From Scatomorpha sp964345235 (GTDB lineage Bacteria; Bacillota; Clostridia; Oscillospirales; Oscillospiraceae), in assembly GCA_964345235.1 (NCBI GenBank), contig CAYFQE010000013.1:1-33504 (forward strand): DNA of 33,504 bases, given 5' to 3'. A program made the translations under genes and the position numbers. The notes beneath the pieces are model-generated. The model was not told the DNA's origin and did no database searches. It worked only from the letters and a program-made list of their open reading frames with translations. Position 1 is the stretch's first letter; every line of letters begins with the position of its first letter. Positions 8,074 through 17,465 of the stretch are shown here, piece after piece.

Positions 8074-10899
8074 ATGAGAGATAAGATACACATAAAAGGC
8101 GCAAGAGAAAACAATCTTAAAAATATTGAGCTAGAGATTCCCAGAGATAAGCTCGTTGTTATTACCGGAGTTTCCGGCAGCGGCAAGTCGAGCCTCGCCT
8201 TTGATACGCTTTATGCGGAAGGTCAGAGACGCTATGTGGAATCTCTTTCCAGCTATGCTCGAATGTTCCTCGGACAGATGAGCAAACCCGATGTTGACTA
8301 CATAGGCGGACTTTCACCCGCTATTTCGATAGATCAAAAAACAAGTAGCCGGAATCCGCGCTCGACTGTGGGCACCGTGACTGAAATATACGACTATCTC
8401 AGACTGCTCTGGGCCAGAGTCGGTCACGCTCACTGCCCCCAATGCGGCAAGGAGATTAAAACTCAAACCATTGACCAAATTTTAGACTCCGTTTTAAAGC
8501 TTCCTCAGGACACTCGCTTTATGGTTCTATCTCCTCTTGTGAGAGGCAGAAAGGGCGAGCATGCCAAAGTTTTTGAGGATGCCAGAACCTGGGGCTTTGT
8601 GCGTGCCAGAGTTGACGGAGAAATAAGAGGGCTTGACGAGGATATAGTCCTTGAAAAAAACAAAAAACATCACATAGAGCTCGTAGTGGACAGGCTAAGC
8701 ATGAAGGAAAAGATAGAGAGACGCCTAACCGACTCTCTTGAAACCGCTACGAAGCTCTCGGGCGGACTTGTAATTATTAACACGCCTGACGACGGAAAAG
8801 ACAGGCTATATTCCCAAAATTACGCCTGTGAAGACTGCGGAATCAGCATGGAAGAGCTGAGTCCCCGATTTTTCTCTTTCAACAGTCCTCAGGGTGCCTG
8901 CCCCTTATGCAGCGGTTTGGGCTCGCAACTCATAGCCGATCCCTCGCTCATTATACCGAACGACTCGCTCTCTTTGAGAGGGGGTGCCGTGGATGTTCCC
9001 GGCTGGAACAATTTTAAGCCCGATTCCGTCACCACAATTTTCTTTGAGGCTTTGGCTGAAAAATACGATTTCAGTCTCGATACCGCATATAGGGATTTGC
9101 CCGAAAACATTAAGGATATAATTCTCTATGGTACGGGAAACGAAAAACTGGAGCTTAAATACAGAACAGGAAGCGGCTATAGAAGCTATCGCCAACCCTT
9201 TGAGGGGCTTTTAAACAATGTTGAGCGTCGGTATAGAGAGACCCAATCATCCTATATGAAGGACGAATACGAGGCACTCATGCAGGAGCAAGCCTGCCCC
9301 GAGTGCCAGGGCAAGAGGCTTAAAAAGGAAGTCCTTTCCGTATATGTCGGGGGAATTAATATTCACGAGTTTTGTGAAATGCCCGTTTCGGAGTCTTTGA
9401 AATTCATTGAAAACTTAAAGCTCAGCGAAAAGGAAACCGTTATTGCCGCACAGATTCGCAAGGAGATTATAAGCAGACTCGGGTTTTTAAACAGCGTGGG
9501 TCTTAACTATCTCACACTCTCCCGCTCGGCCTCGACTCTTTCGGGCGGCGAGAGCCAGAGAATAAGACTCGCGACACAAATAGGTTCGACGCTGATGGGC
9601 GTACTGTATATTTTAGACGAGCCCTCGATAGGTCTGCACAGAAGAGACAGCGAAAAGCTCATCCGCACTCTGAAGGGGCTTCGCGACCTCGGCAACAGTG
9701 TCATTGTTGTTGAGCATGATAAGGAAACTATGCGAAATGCCGACTTTATCGTTGATATAGGCCCCGGAGCGGGTGCGCACGGCGGTGAAATTGTTGCCAT
9801 AGGCTCGCCCGAGGATATATGCAAAAATCCGAAAAGCATCACAGGTCAATACCTGACTGGCAGGAAGAAGATTCCTCTGCCCAAAAAAAGGCGAGAAATC
9901 ACCGACAGGCGAATTAAAATAATCGGCGCCGAGGAGAACAACCTCAAGAAAATAGATGTTGAAATTCCTCTCGGCACGCTAACCTGCGTTAGCGGCGTTT
10001 CGGGCAGCGGAAAATCGAGCTTAGTCAACGAAATTATATATAAGGCTCTTGCCTCTGAGCGCAACAGAGCCAAGCTCCGTCCCGGAAAACATGTCCGCAT
10101 AGAAGGGTCAGAGCTCATAGATAAAGTGATTTGCATAGATCAGTCGCCGATAGGCCGCACTCCCCGCTCGAACCCTGCGACCTACACGGGGCTTTTCGAC
10201 GGCATAAGAGAGCTTTATTCCATGACACCCGACGCCCGACTCAGGGGCTACGACAAGGGCAGGTTCTCATTTAATGTGAAGGGCGGCCGCTGTGAGGCCT
10301 GCAAAGGCGACGGCTCTTTGAGAATTGAAATGCATTTTCTTTCCGATGTGTATGTAAATTGCGATGTATGCAAGGGCAAGAGATATAACAGAGAGACTCT
10401 TGAGGTGCGCTACAAGGGCAAAAACATATCGGAAGTTTTGGATATGACTATTGACGAGGCTCTGGACTTTTTCTCGAGCATACCGAAGCTTGTAAACAAG
10501 CTGAGTGTGCTCAGAGATGTCGGCCTCGGCTATATGAAGCTGGGTCAATCCTCTGTAAGTCTCTCGGGCGGCGAGGCGCAGAGAGTGAAGCTTGCCACGG
10601 AGCTTTCGAAGCGCTCTACGGGCAATACCTTATATGTTTTGGACGAGCCCACCACGGGACTTCATGAGGCGGATGTGGCCAGGCTTGTCGAGATTCTGCA
10701 CAGGCTGACCGATTCGGGCAACACGGTTCTTGTAATAGAGCACGACATGGATGTCTTAAAGGTAGCCGATTACATCATAGACCTCGGACCTGAGGGCGGA
10801 GATGCCGGCGGCGAACTTATTTTTGCCGGCCGTCCCGAGGATTTGGTGAACTGCCCTCGAAGCTATACCGGAAAATACATGAAGGAAGTTCTTGAGTAA
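8074..10899 (+). CDS. uvrA: Excinuclease ABC subunit A
   Basis: DNA-damage recognition ATPase of nucleotide excision repair; dimerises and loads UvrB. The 941-residue length is typical. The first Walker A is GVSGSGKSS at 32-40, the second is GVSGSGKSS in the C-terminal half, and the ABC signatures are LSGGESQRI and LSGGEAQRV. Zinc-binding cysteine pairs are visible: CPQCGK, CEDCG with CPLCSG, CPECQG, and CEACKG with CDVCKG. It starts MRDKIHIKGARENNLKNI as relatives do. The nearest SD (GGAGGA, 8053-8058) is 15 nt upstream, so translation may depend on coupling to the PAP2 gene, whose stop is 5 bp before. Neither uvrB nor uvrC is adjacent, unlike the common uvrBA arrangement. Confidence 0.97.
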   Translation: MRDKIHIKGARENNLKNIELEIPRDKLVVITGVSGSGKSSLAFDTLYAEGQRRYVESLSSYARMFLGQMSKPDVDYIGGLSPAISIDQKTSSRNPRSTVGTVTEIYDYLRLLWARVGHAHCPQCGKEIKTQTIDQILDSVLKLPQDTRFMVLSPLVRGRKGEHAKVFEDARTWGFVRARVDGEIRGLDEDIVLEKNKKHHIELVVDRLSMKEKIERRLTDSLETATKLSGGLVIINTPDDGKDRLYSQNYACEDCGISMEELSPRFFSFNSPQGACPLCSGLGSQLIADPSLIIPNDSLSLRGGAVDVPGWNNFKPDSVTTIFFEALAEKYDFSLDTAYRDLPENIKDIILYGTGNEKLELKYRTGSGYRSYRQPFEGLLNNVERRYRETQSSYMKDEYEALMQEQACPECQGKRLKKEVLSVYVGGINIHEFCEMPVSESLKFIENLKLSEKETVIAAQIRKEIISRLGFLNSVGLNYLTLSRSASTLSGGESQRIRLATQIGSTLMGVLYILDEPSIGLHRRDSEKLIRTLKGLRDLGNSVIVVEHDKETMRNADFIVDIGPGAGAHGGEIVAIGSPEDICKNPKSITGQYLTGRKKIPLPKKRREITDRRIKIIGAEENNLKKIDVEIPLGTLTCVSGVSGSGKSSLVNEIIYKALASERNRAKLRPGKHVRIEGSELIDKVICIDQSPIGRTPRSNPATYTGLFDGIRELYSMTPDARLRGYDKGRFSFNVKGGRCEACKGDGSLRIEMHFLSDVYVNCDVCKGKRYNRETLEVRYKGKNISEVLDMTIDEALDFFSSIPKLVNKLSVLRDVGLGYMKLGQSSVSLSGGEAQRVKLATELSKRSTGNTLYVLDEPTTGLHEADVARLVEILHRLTDSGNTVLVIEHDMDVLKVADYIIDLGPEGGDAGGELIFAGRPEDLVNCPRSYTGKYMKEVLE

Positions 10900-11000
10900 T
10901 GGGATTTTTCGCCTGCGCTGTACAATTTTATTTTGGGAATTTATCAGAGTCTTTTCTTAACGCAAGATCGGCTGTTTCCCCATCGGATTCTTTTTAAGCT

Positions 11001-13214
11001 ATGTCGGATTTTTTTGAAATAAGCGGAACAATAAAAGCCGTTGTTTACGCCGACGAGTCCTCGGGTTACTGTGTGCTGAGAATGGTAGGCGAGGATGAGC
11101 TTGAATACACAGTAACGGGCACTCTTCCGGGCGCCAAAGTTTCGATGACTCTTTCCGCCCGTGTCTCGGAGGTTATACACCCCAAGCACGGCTTACAGCT
11201 TGAAGCTCTGTCGCATGAGCTTTTTCTGCCCGAAACGGTTGAGGATATCTTTTCCTTTTTGGCCGCAGGCTCTATACCGGGCATAGCCGAAAAAACCGCA
11301 AAGCTGATTGTTGACAGCTTTGGCGCCGAGAGCCTGCAGGTTATAGAGACAGCTCCCAATAAGCTTGCCGAGAAGATTAAGGGTCTCGGCATGAAACGCG
11401 CAGAGAGTATTTCGAAAAACTTTAACAGACAGTGCGAGCTTCTCTCGCTCACGAGTTTTTTGAGCTCCTTTAATATAAGCTCCGTCTTTGCCATGCCCCT
11501 CTTTTCCTCTTACGGAAGCACCGCCGTTGAGAAAGTCTGCGACAACCCCTATATTCTCTCGATGCCGCACATCGGAGCGAGCTTTACCAAAGCCGACTCT
11601 CTTGCCCTCTCACTCGGACTCAGCTATGAAAGCCACGAAAGAGTGGCCGCCGCCGTCATATATGAGCTTAGACACAATGCGGATTTCGGCCACTGCTTCA
11701 TACCCAAAGACAAGCTTATTGCCGCCACAGCTCAATTCATCGATGTATCCGAGGAAAGAGTCGAGGATGCGCTTGACTTTTTGGTAGAACGCAAAGAAAT
11801 TTATCTCAGTGAGATTAACGGACTTCTTGTTTGTTATTTAGAGAAGATATTCTTTGCCGAGCGGGAGCTTGGCGAAAGGCTTAATGATATGCTCTCTAAA
11901 AGCAGTGAAGAAAAGCGATTTGACGAGAGTATAACTCGGCGTTACTGCGAAGACAGCGGAATACGCTTTTCCAAAGAGCAGGAAGAGGCCATAATCCTTG
12001 CTTCGGAAAAGAATATATTGCTTATAGGCGGAGGCCCCGGCACGGGCAAGACCTTTCTTATCGGTGTTATCATTGAGCTTTATAAGAGTCTTGGAAAAAA
12101 GACCCTTATTGCCGCCCCCACGGGCAGAGCCGCAAAACGCATAAGCGAGCTTACGGGAAACGAAGCCTTTACCATTCACCGCATGCTGGGCGCTTCATTT
12201 GCTCCGGGTGCAGAGGAAACCATTTTTGAAAAAGACGAGGACGACCCCCTGGACACAGACCTTCTTGTCCTCGATGAGTGCTCGATGCTGGATGTTGAGC
12301 TTTTAAACTCCTGTCTTAAGGCTCTGCCGCACTCGGCCTCTCTCATTTTAGTCGGCGACTCCAATCAGCTGCCCAGTATAGGCCCGGGCTCCGTTTTTGC
12401 CGATTTAGAGCGAAACGAAAGTATTCCCAAGGTAGTTTTGAAAGAGATTTTCAGGCAAAGCGAGCAGAGCAACATGGTGAAAATTGCTCACCGCATACTT
12501 AAAAAAGAAAAGCCAGAGCTTTTTTACAGAGACGGCGACTTTTTCTTTTTAAAGGCTTACGAGCCCGAGGAGCTCTATACCCTTATTGTGGATTTGATAC
12601 AGCGACGCCTGCCTGTGAATATGGGAATTAATCCTGATGATATACAGGTTTTGAGTCCTACAAAAAAGGGGCCCTTGGGCACTCTGTACCTCAACAAACT
12701 TCTGCAAGAGGTTTTAAACCCCAAAAGTACGGACAAAAAAGAGAAAATTTTCGGCTCAAATGTCTTTCGAGTTGGCGACAGAGTAATGCAAAGCCGAAAT
12801 AACTATGATATAATATATAAACAGGATTCGTATTTGGGAGCCGGAATATACAACGGAGACATAGGTTATATTCTGGATATTGATTTTATTTCCGAAACTC
12901 TCGTCATAGATTTTGAGGGTAAAATTGCCGAGTACGACTATCTTCAGCTATCAGATCTCACTCACGCTTGGGCTATAAGTGTACACAAGGCCCAGGGCAG
13001 CGAGTATAAGGCCTGTATACTGGCTCTTTTGCAGGTTCCAAGGCCTCTTATGAGTCAGAGTATCTTTTATACGGCAATAAGCAGGGCAAAGGAGCTCATG
13101 ATAGTTGCCGGTGATGAAAATGTAGCCTATACTATGATAGCTAGCGATAAGAAATCTAAGCGATACAGCGGCCTTAGGGCCAGACTTTCAGGTGAGGTGG
13201 TGGATTATTTATGA
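11001..13214 (+). CDS. recD2: RecD2-type superfamily 1B DNA helicase
   Basis: ATP-dependent 5'-3' DNA helicase acting in recombination and repair without RecBC partners. The 737-residue protein has the RecD2 layout: an N-terminal OB-like region (ISGTIKAVVYADESSGY), tandem helix-hairpin-helix-like repeats near 90-200, the Walker A GGGPGTGKT at 343-351 (K350), a Walker B-like LVLDECSML, GDSNQLPSIGPG, and the C-terminal UvrD-like motif VHKAQGSEY. The ATG at 11001 lacks a convincing SD; it was chosen because the family N-terminus begins there. A 101-bp gap separates it from uvrA with no clear promoter seen. It overlaps comF by 4 bp. Confidence 0.94.
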   Translation: MSDFFEISGTIKAVVYADESSGYCVLRMVGEDELEYTVTGTLPGAKVSMTLSARVSEVIHPKHGLQLEALSHELFLPETVEDIFSFLAAGSIPGIAEKTAKLIVDSFGAESLQVIETAPNKLAEKIKGLGMKRAESISKNFNRQCELLSLTSFLSSFNISSVFAMPLFSSYGSTAVEKVCDNPYILSMPHIGASFTKADSLALSLGLSYESHERVAAAVIYELRHNADFGHCFIPKDKLIAATAQFIDVSEERVEDALDFLVERKEIYLSEINGLLVCYLEKIFFAERELGERLNDMLSKSSEEKRFDESITRRYCEDSGIRFSKEQEEAIILASEKNILLIGGGPGTGKTFLIGVIIELYKSLGKKTLIAAPTGRAAKRISELTGNEAFTIHRMLGASFAPGAEETIFEKDEDDPLDTDLLVLDECSMLDVELLNSCLKALPHSASLILVGDSNQLPSIGPGSVFADLERNESIPKVVLKEIFRQSEQSNMVKIAHRILKKEKPELFYRDGDFFFLKAYEPEELYTLIVDLIQRRLPVNMGINPDDIQVLSPTKKGPLGTLYLNKLLQEVLNPKSTDKKEKIFGSNVFRVGDRVMQSRNNYDIIYKQDSYLGAGIYNGDIGYILDIDFISETLVIDFEGKIAEYDYLQLSDLTHAWAISVHKAQGSEYKACILALLQVPRPLMSQSIFYTAISRAKELMIVAGDENVAYTMIASDKKSKRYSGLRARLSGEVVDYL

Positions 13215-13867
13215 GTTTTTTTAAAACACTTTTGGACATCCTCTTCCCGCCGCGCTGTGTTTTTTGCGGCGCAGTCTTAAAGTCGAGGGTAAGCGGTGTT
13301 TGTGAGTCGTGTATTGAGAATCTCCCCTATGTTAAAAAGAGCGAGCTTCCCAATATTGAGTTTATCGACGATTTTACATCGCCTCTCAAGTATGAGGCCA
13401 GCGTAAGAGAATCGATTTTGCGCTACAAGTTCGACGGCCGCAATGTATATGCAACGACCTATGCCCATATTCTGGCTGAGAACATAAGGGAAAATCTCGG
13501 CGGCAAGTTCAATTTGATAACCTGGGTGCCGCTCTCGAGCGAGAGGCTGAGCGAGAGAGGCTATGACCAGGCGATGCTCATTGCCATGGCCACCGCTTTA
13601 GACCTTAGTGATGTTGCCGTTGAAACCCTGCGAAAGAGCACTCACACCGAGCCGCAGTCGAGCAAGGGTGGGCTTAGCGAGAGAAAGGCCAATATTTCCG
13701 GGGCGTATGAACTTACAGACCCCGAGCTTGTTGAGGGCAAGAGGGTTCTCCTTATAGACGATATAGTCACTACCGGCGCCACCGTGTCGGAGTGCGCAAG
13801 AATGCTCAGAGAGGGCGGCGCAAAGGAAATTTACTGTGCATCGCTTGCCTACAGTGTAAGACAATAA
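13211..13867 (+). CDS. comF: ComF-family phosphoribosyltransferase-like protein
   Basis: ComF proteins are associated with DNA uptake and processing of single-stranded DNA; the exact activity is unsettled. The 218-residue protein has an N-terminal four-cysteine zinc finger (C16, C19, C31, C34) and a C-terminal type I PRTase fold with the PRPP-binding loop LLIDDIVTTGATV. The ATG overlaps the recD2 stop (ATGA), which suggests coupled translation. Together with RecD2 it makes a plausible DNA-processing pair, though competence has not been shown for this lineage by anything in the window. Confidence 0.92.
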   Translation: MSFFKTLLDILFPPRCVFCGAVLKSRVSGVCESCIENLPYVKKSELPNIEFIDDFTSPLKYEASVRESILRYKFDGRNVYATTYAHILAENIRENLGGKFNLITWVPLSSERLSERGYDQAMLIAMATALDLSDVAVETLRKSTHTEPQSSKGGLSERKANISGAYELTDPELVEGKRVLLIDDIVTTGATVSECARMLREGGAKEIYCASLAYSVRQ

Positions 13868-13885
13868 TCCATCTTGAGGTGTTAA

Positions 13886-14917
13886 ATGGTAATTTTTGAA
13901 AGAGACGTAGCCGTTGATTTGGGAACCTGTGAGTCCATGCTCTATGTCAGGGGCAAGGGCATTATGGTTCGTGAACCTACAATTGTTGCGGTTGATAAAT
14001 ACTCGGGCGAACTTATTAAAATAGGCAAGGAAGCCCAGAAAACCTTGGGCAGAACTCCTGCCAACATCATTCCCATAAACCCCATTGTGAACAGCGTTAT
14101 CTCGGACTACGATATGACTGTGGCAATGCTTAAGGAGCTCGTTTCCAGAATCACAACCTTCAGCCTTTTTAAGCCCAGAGTTTTGGTCACCGTTCCCGGC
14201 ACCATAAGCGGGGTTGAGGAGAGAGCCCTTATCGATGCCGTTATTGAGTCGGGCGCAAGAAAAGTCTACTTGGTCGAAAGCTCTGCTGCCACGGCTTTTG
14301 GCGCGGGTGTTGACATCACCAAGCCCGACGGCCACCTTGTTATAGATATCGGCGGCGGCACAACCGATGTTGCCGTTGTTTCGATGGGCGGAGTTGCCGA
14401 ATATGAATCTACCAACATTGCCGGCAGAGAGTTTGACGAGTCTATAATCCGCTATTTAAGGCGCAAGCATAATCTGCTTATCGGCGAAAAGACCGCCGAG
14501 GATTTGAAGATAAACATCGGCAGCATGATAGCCAGAGCCGATGTCGGTTCGGAAGAGGTAAAGGGACGCGACCTTGCTACGGGACTTCCCAAAACCGTAA
14601 GTGTAAGCTCATCCGAACTTGCGGAAGTTTTCATAGAGCCTGCCAAGGCAATTATGGAGTGCGTACACATGGTTTTGGAGAGAACACCTCCCGAGCTCAT
14701 GGGAGATATCTCTCAAAACGGCATCGTCATGTCGGGCGGCGGAAGCCTTGTCTACGGCTTCGACAGGCTTATTGAGCACGACCTCGGCATTAGAACCATG
14801 ATAGTTGACGACCCCGTCTCCTGCGCGGTTTACGGCGGCGGCAAGATGCTTTTAAACCTCGACAACATGCAGGACGGAATGATGAACTTCTCGCGCAAGA
14901 GAAAGCTTAGGAATTGA
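13886..14917 (+). CDS. mreB: MreB/Mbl-family rod-shape actin homologue
   Basis: Bacterial actin that forms membrane-associated filaments guiding lateral wall synthesis. The 343-residue protein has the phosphate-1 loop DLGTCESMLY (11-20), the phosphate-2 loop DIGGGTTD (154-161) and the adenosine motif SGGGSLVYGF. RTPANIIPINPIVNSVISDYDMT matches the family. The phosphate-1 loop carries CES where many MreBs have ANT; S is still acceptable for phosphate binding. An SD (GAGGTG) precedes ATG 13886. It is the last gene of recD2-comF-mreB and ends at a strong terminator; mreC and mreD do not follow, so this may be an Mbl or MreBH-like paralogue rather than the mreBCD copy. Confidence 0.9.
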   Translation: MVIFERDVAVDLGTCESMLYVRGKGIMVREPTIVAVDKYSGELIKIGKEAQKTLGRTPANIIPINPIVNSVISDYDMTVAMLKELVSRITTFSLFKPRVLVTVPGTISGVEERALIDAVIESGARKVYLVESSAATAFGAGVDITKPDGHLVIDIGGGTTDVAVVSMGGVAEYESTNIAGREFDESIIRYLRRKHNLLIGEKTAEDLKINIGSMIARADVGSEEVKGRDLATGLPKTVSVSSSELAEVFIEPAKAIMECVHMVLERTPPELMGDISQNGIVMSGGGSLVYGFDRLIEHDLGIRTMIVDDPVSCAVYGGGKMLLNLDNMQDGMMNFSRKRKLRN

Positions 14918-14927
14918 ACAATGATTG

Positions 14928-14964
14928 GAGCGCCGTTTATAGCGGCGCTCTTTATTTTATTTTA
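14928..14964 (+). terminator. Intrinsic terminator after mreB
   Basis: GAGCGCCG (14928-14935) pairs perfectly with CGGCGCTC (14943-14950) around a 7-nt loop and is followed by TTTATTTTATTTTA. It lies 10 bp after the mreB stop and closes the recD2-comF-mreB unit. Confidence 0.93.
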
Positions 14965-15456
14965 TTGCAAACAGGAAAAGCCTGCTGTTGCAGGCCTTGA
15001 AGGAAAAATATGGTTTAAAAATTTGTATGGCAATATACCTTTCTATAAATCAGCGCTGTCTACACACCCTCTTGACGGCATATACTTTAAACTTTTAATT
15101 CAACACACTAACTAAATGTAAAACTGATAGTCTAAATGCCTAAACAGACGGGTCAATAGTCTGTTGAATACAAAAAATAAGAGCCTTTACTTTATCCGGC
15201 ATATAAAATTTTTTTGTATACAATGCAAAGACTCCAATTAAAGCTTGGATTAAAAGGGCGTATAACCATATTATTTTGACAAATATCACTTACACAGGGC
15301 GCGGGTATAACACACAGTTCGTTGCTCAAATTGCTGATTTTTAAAAGAAATTCACATGTGGGACTTGTAACATTTATCTTTGGCGTTAATCCTTTTATAT
15401 GCATGTTATGAATTAATTCTTGATATACCGCAAAATTGTCCGGGAAGGTATAAAAT
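14965..15456. other. AT-rich non-coding spacer
   Basis: About 490 bp clearly poorer in G+C than the flanking genes. It holds a 6-bp hairpin with a 4-nt loop (14980-14995) and an inverted repeat CAGAC/GTCTG near 15145-15163. It has no ORF with an RBS: a 70-codon minus-strand frame at 15192-15404 lacks an SD and matches nothing I recognise. I see no tRNA, 6S, SRP or tmRNA signature. It may be decayed DNA or hold an unrecognised small RNA. Confidence 0.5.
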
Positions 15457-15487
15457 CTGCCGAGTGAAAATTCACTCGGCAGTCTTT
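15457..15487. terminator. Bidirectional hairpin terminator after groEL
   Basis: CTGCCGAGTGAA (15457-15468) and TTCACTCGGCAG (15471-15482) form a perfect 12-bp inverted repeat. On the plus strand it is followed by TCTTTTTG. On the minus strand, the groEL direction, it is followed by ATTTTATACC. It lies 24 bp beyond the groEL stop and most likely terminates groESL. Confidence 0.85.
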
Positions 15488-15506
15488 TTGATTGATTATC
15501 TATTGA

Positions 15507-17132
15507 TTAATACATTCCGCCCATGTCGGGAGCTGCGGGCATTGCCGCAGGAGGCTCGGGAATGTCGCCCACAAGGGCCTCGGTTGTGAGAACCATTGAC
15601 GATACGGAGCAGGAGTTCTCTATTGCACTGCGGCAGACCTTTGTCGGGTCGATAATGCCCATCTTGAGCATGTTGCCGTATTTGGACTTTTCGGCATCAA
15701 AGCCGTAGTCGTGATCTCTGGCGCTCATGACCTTTTCAAGAACAACTGCGCCGGGGAGTCCTGCGTTCTCCGCTATCTGGCGTATGGGAGCAAGGAGAGC
15801 TGCGGCAACAACATTTGCGCCTGTCTTCTCGTCGTCCTCGAGACTCTTAGAGAGTCTGCTCACCGCCTTGGAGGCTATGATGTAGGCCGAGCCGCCGCCG
15901 GCGACTATGCCCTCTTCAACAGCCGCCCTTGTGGCGTTGAGAGCGTCTTCCATACGAAGCTTCTTGTCTTTCATCTCTGTCTCGGTTGCGGCGCCGACCT
16001 TTATGACGGCAACACCGCCTGCGAGCTTGGCAAGTCTTTCCTGAAGCTTCTCTTTATCGTAATCGGAGGTTGTAATCTCAATCTCGTTGTTGATTGCGGC
16101 TACTCTGGCCTTAATCTCTTCGGGGTCGCCCTTGCCGCCGACTATGATGGTGTTTTCCTTGGTGACCTTGACTTGGCTGGCATTGCCCAGCATATCGACT
16201 GTGGCGTCCTTGAGCTCCATGCCGAGATCGGAGGATATTACCTCGCCGCCTGTTAAGATTGCGATATCTCTAAGCATCTCTTTGCGTCTGTCGCCAAATC
16301 CGGGAGCCTTTACGCAGACCGAGATGAAGGTGCCGCGGAGCTTGTTGAGGATGATTGTTGCAAGAGCCTCGCCCTCAACATCCTCGGCTATTATGAGGAG
16401 CTTTCTGCCGGCCTGAACTACCTGCTCGAGAAGGGGCAGTATCTCCTGAATATTGGAAATCTTCTTATCTGTGATTAAGATTGCGGCATCGTCTAAAACA
16501 GCTTCCATCTTGTCGGTATCCGTGACCATGTAGGGGGCTATATAGCCTCTGTCGAACTGCATGCCTTCGACTACCTCGGAATAGGTTTCGGCCGTCTTGG
16601 ACTCCTCAACGGTGATAACACCGTCTCTACCGACCTTCTCCATCGCCTCTGCAATGAGCTTGCCTATGTGCTCCTCTCCCGAGGAGATGGCGCCGACTCT
16701 GGCTATTTCTTCAATGTCGGAAACGGGCTTGCTGTGCTTCTTTATCTCTTCGACTGCCGCAACTGCCGCTTTCTGCATACCGTTCTTAATTCCCATGGGG
16801 TTGGCGCCTGCTGCAAGGTTTTTGAGTCCTTCGCCTATCATTTGCTGAGCAAGAAGGGTAGCTGTAGTGGTACCGTCACCTGCGATGTCGTTTGTTTTTG
16901 TGGATACCTCGCGGATGAGCTGTGCGCCCATGTTTTCGAACACATCTTCGAGTTCAATCTCTTTTGCTATTGTCACGCCGTCGTTAGCTATGAGGGGAGC
17001 GCCGAACTTTCTTCCGAGCACTACATTGCGTCCCTTGGGACCTAAAGTGACGGATACTGTATCTGCCAATTTATCTACACCGGTCTTTATAGCTCTGCGA
17101 GCTTCTTCACCGTAAATTATATTCTTTGCCAT
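15507..17132 (-). CDS. groEL: 60 kDa chaperonin GroEL
   Basis: Double-ring ATP-dependent chaperonin that folds cytosolic proteins with GroES. The 541-residue protein has family length and conserved segments MAKNIIYGEEAR, TLGPKGRNV, the catalytic region GDGTTTATLLA, VEEGIVAGGG, and a C-terminal tail ending in DMGGMY, the GGM-type tail. GGAGGTAG lies upstream of ATG 17132. It is cotranscribed with groES, which ends 18 bp upstream, under the CIRCE operator. Nothing unusual was seen. Confidence 0.98.
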   Translation of the reverse strand: MAKNIIYGEEARRAIKTGVDKLADTVSVTLGPKGRNVVLGRKFGAPLIANDGVTIAKEIELEDVFENMGAQLIREVSTKTNDIAGDGTTTATLLAQQMIGEGLKNLAAGANPMGIKNGMQKAAVAAVEEIKKHSKPVSDIEEIARVGAISSGEEHIGKLIAEAMEKVGRDGVITVEESKTAETYSEVVEGMQFDRGYIAPYMVTDTDKMEAVLDDAAILITDKKISNIQEILPLLEQVVQAGRKLLIIAEDVEGEALATIILNKLRGTFISVCVKAPGFGDRRKEMLRDIAILTGGEVISSDLGMELKDATVDMLGNASQVKVTKENTIIVGGKGDPEEIKARVAAINNEIEITTSDYDKEKLQERLAKLAGGVAVIKVGAATETEMKDKKLRMEDALNATRAAVEEGIVAGGGSAYIIASKAVSRLSKSLEDDEKTGANVVAAALLAPIRQIAENAGLPGAVVLEKVMSARDHDYGFDAEKSKYGNMLKMGIIDPTKVCRSAIENSCSVSSMVLTTEALVGDIPEPPAAMPAAPDMGGMY

Positions 17133-17150
17133 ATTCTATCTACCTCCGAT

Positions 17151-17435
17151 TTATTCTACTATAGCGAGTATGTCGCTCTGCTTGACTATCATGAGTTCTT
17201 CTTCATCTACCTTGACATTGGTTCCGCTGTATTTGCCGACGAGAACACTCTGACCCTTCTTTACGACCATCTTGACTTCGTTGCCGTCGATCATTCCGCC
17301 GGGACCTACCTCTACTACCGTGTATATCTCGGGCTTCTCCTTGGCTGAACCCGCCAAAAGAATTCCGCTCTTTGTCTTCTCTTCAGCTTCCTGCTGCTTG
17401 AGTATTACTCTGTCTGCCAAAGGTTTTAATTTCAT
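17151..17435 (-). CDS. groES: 10 kDa co-chaperonin GroES
   Basis: Heptameric lid of the GroEL chamber. The 94-residue protein begins MKLKPLADRVILKQ and has the mobile loop (QEAEEKTKSGILL) and VGPGG motif typical of the family, then GNEVKMVVKKGQSVLVGKY. GGGAGGC precedes ATG 17435. It is first in the groES-groEL operon with the CIRCE element about 40 bp upstream of its start, so HrcA repression relieved by heat shock is the expected control. Confidence 0.98.
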   Translation of the reverse strand: MKLKPLADRVILKQQEAEEKTKSGILLAGSAKEKPEIYTVVEVGPGGMIDGNEVKMVVKKGQSVLVGKYSGTNVKVDEEELMIVKQSDILAIVE

Positions 17436-17465
17436 GTAAATGCCTCCCGTAAAATGTTAATTATA

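Noticed and set aside
15192..15404. 70-codon minus-strand frame in the mreB-groEL spacer
   Set aside because: No SD, unlike codon use, no recognisable similarity; the frame is what AT-rich non-coding DNA can give by chance.
15711..16256. 181-codon plus-strand frame opposite groEL
   Set aside because: It lies entirely antisense to the conserved groEL gene and has no RBS; a shadow frame.
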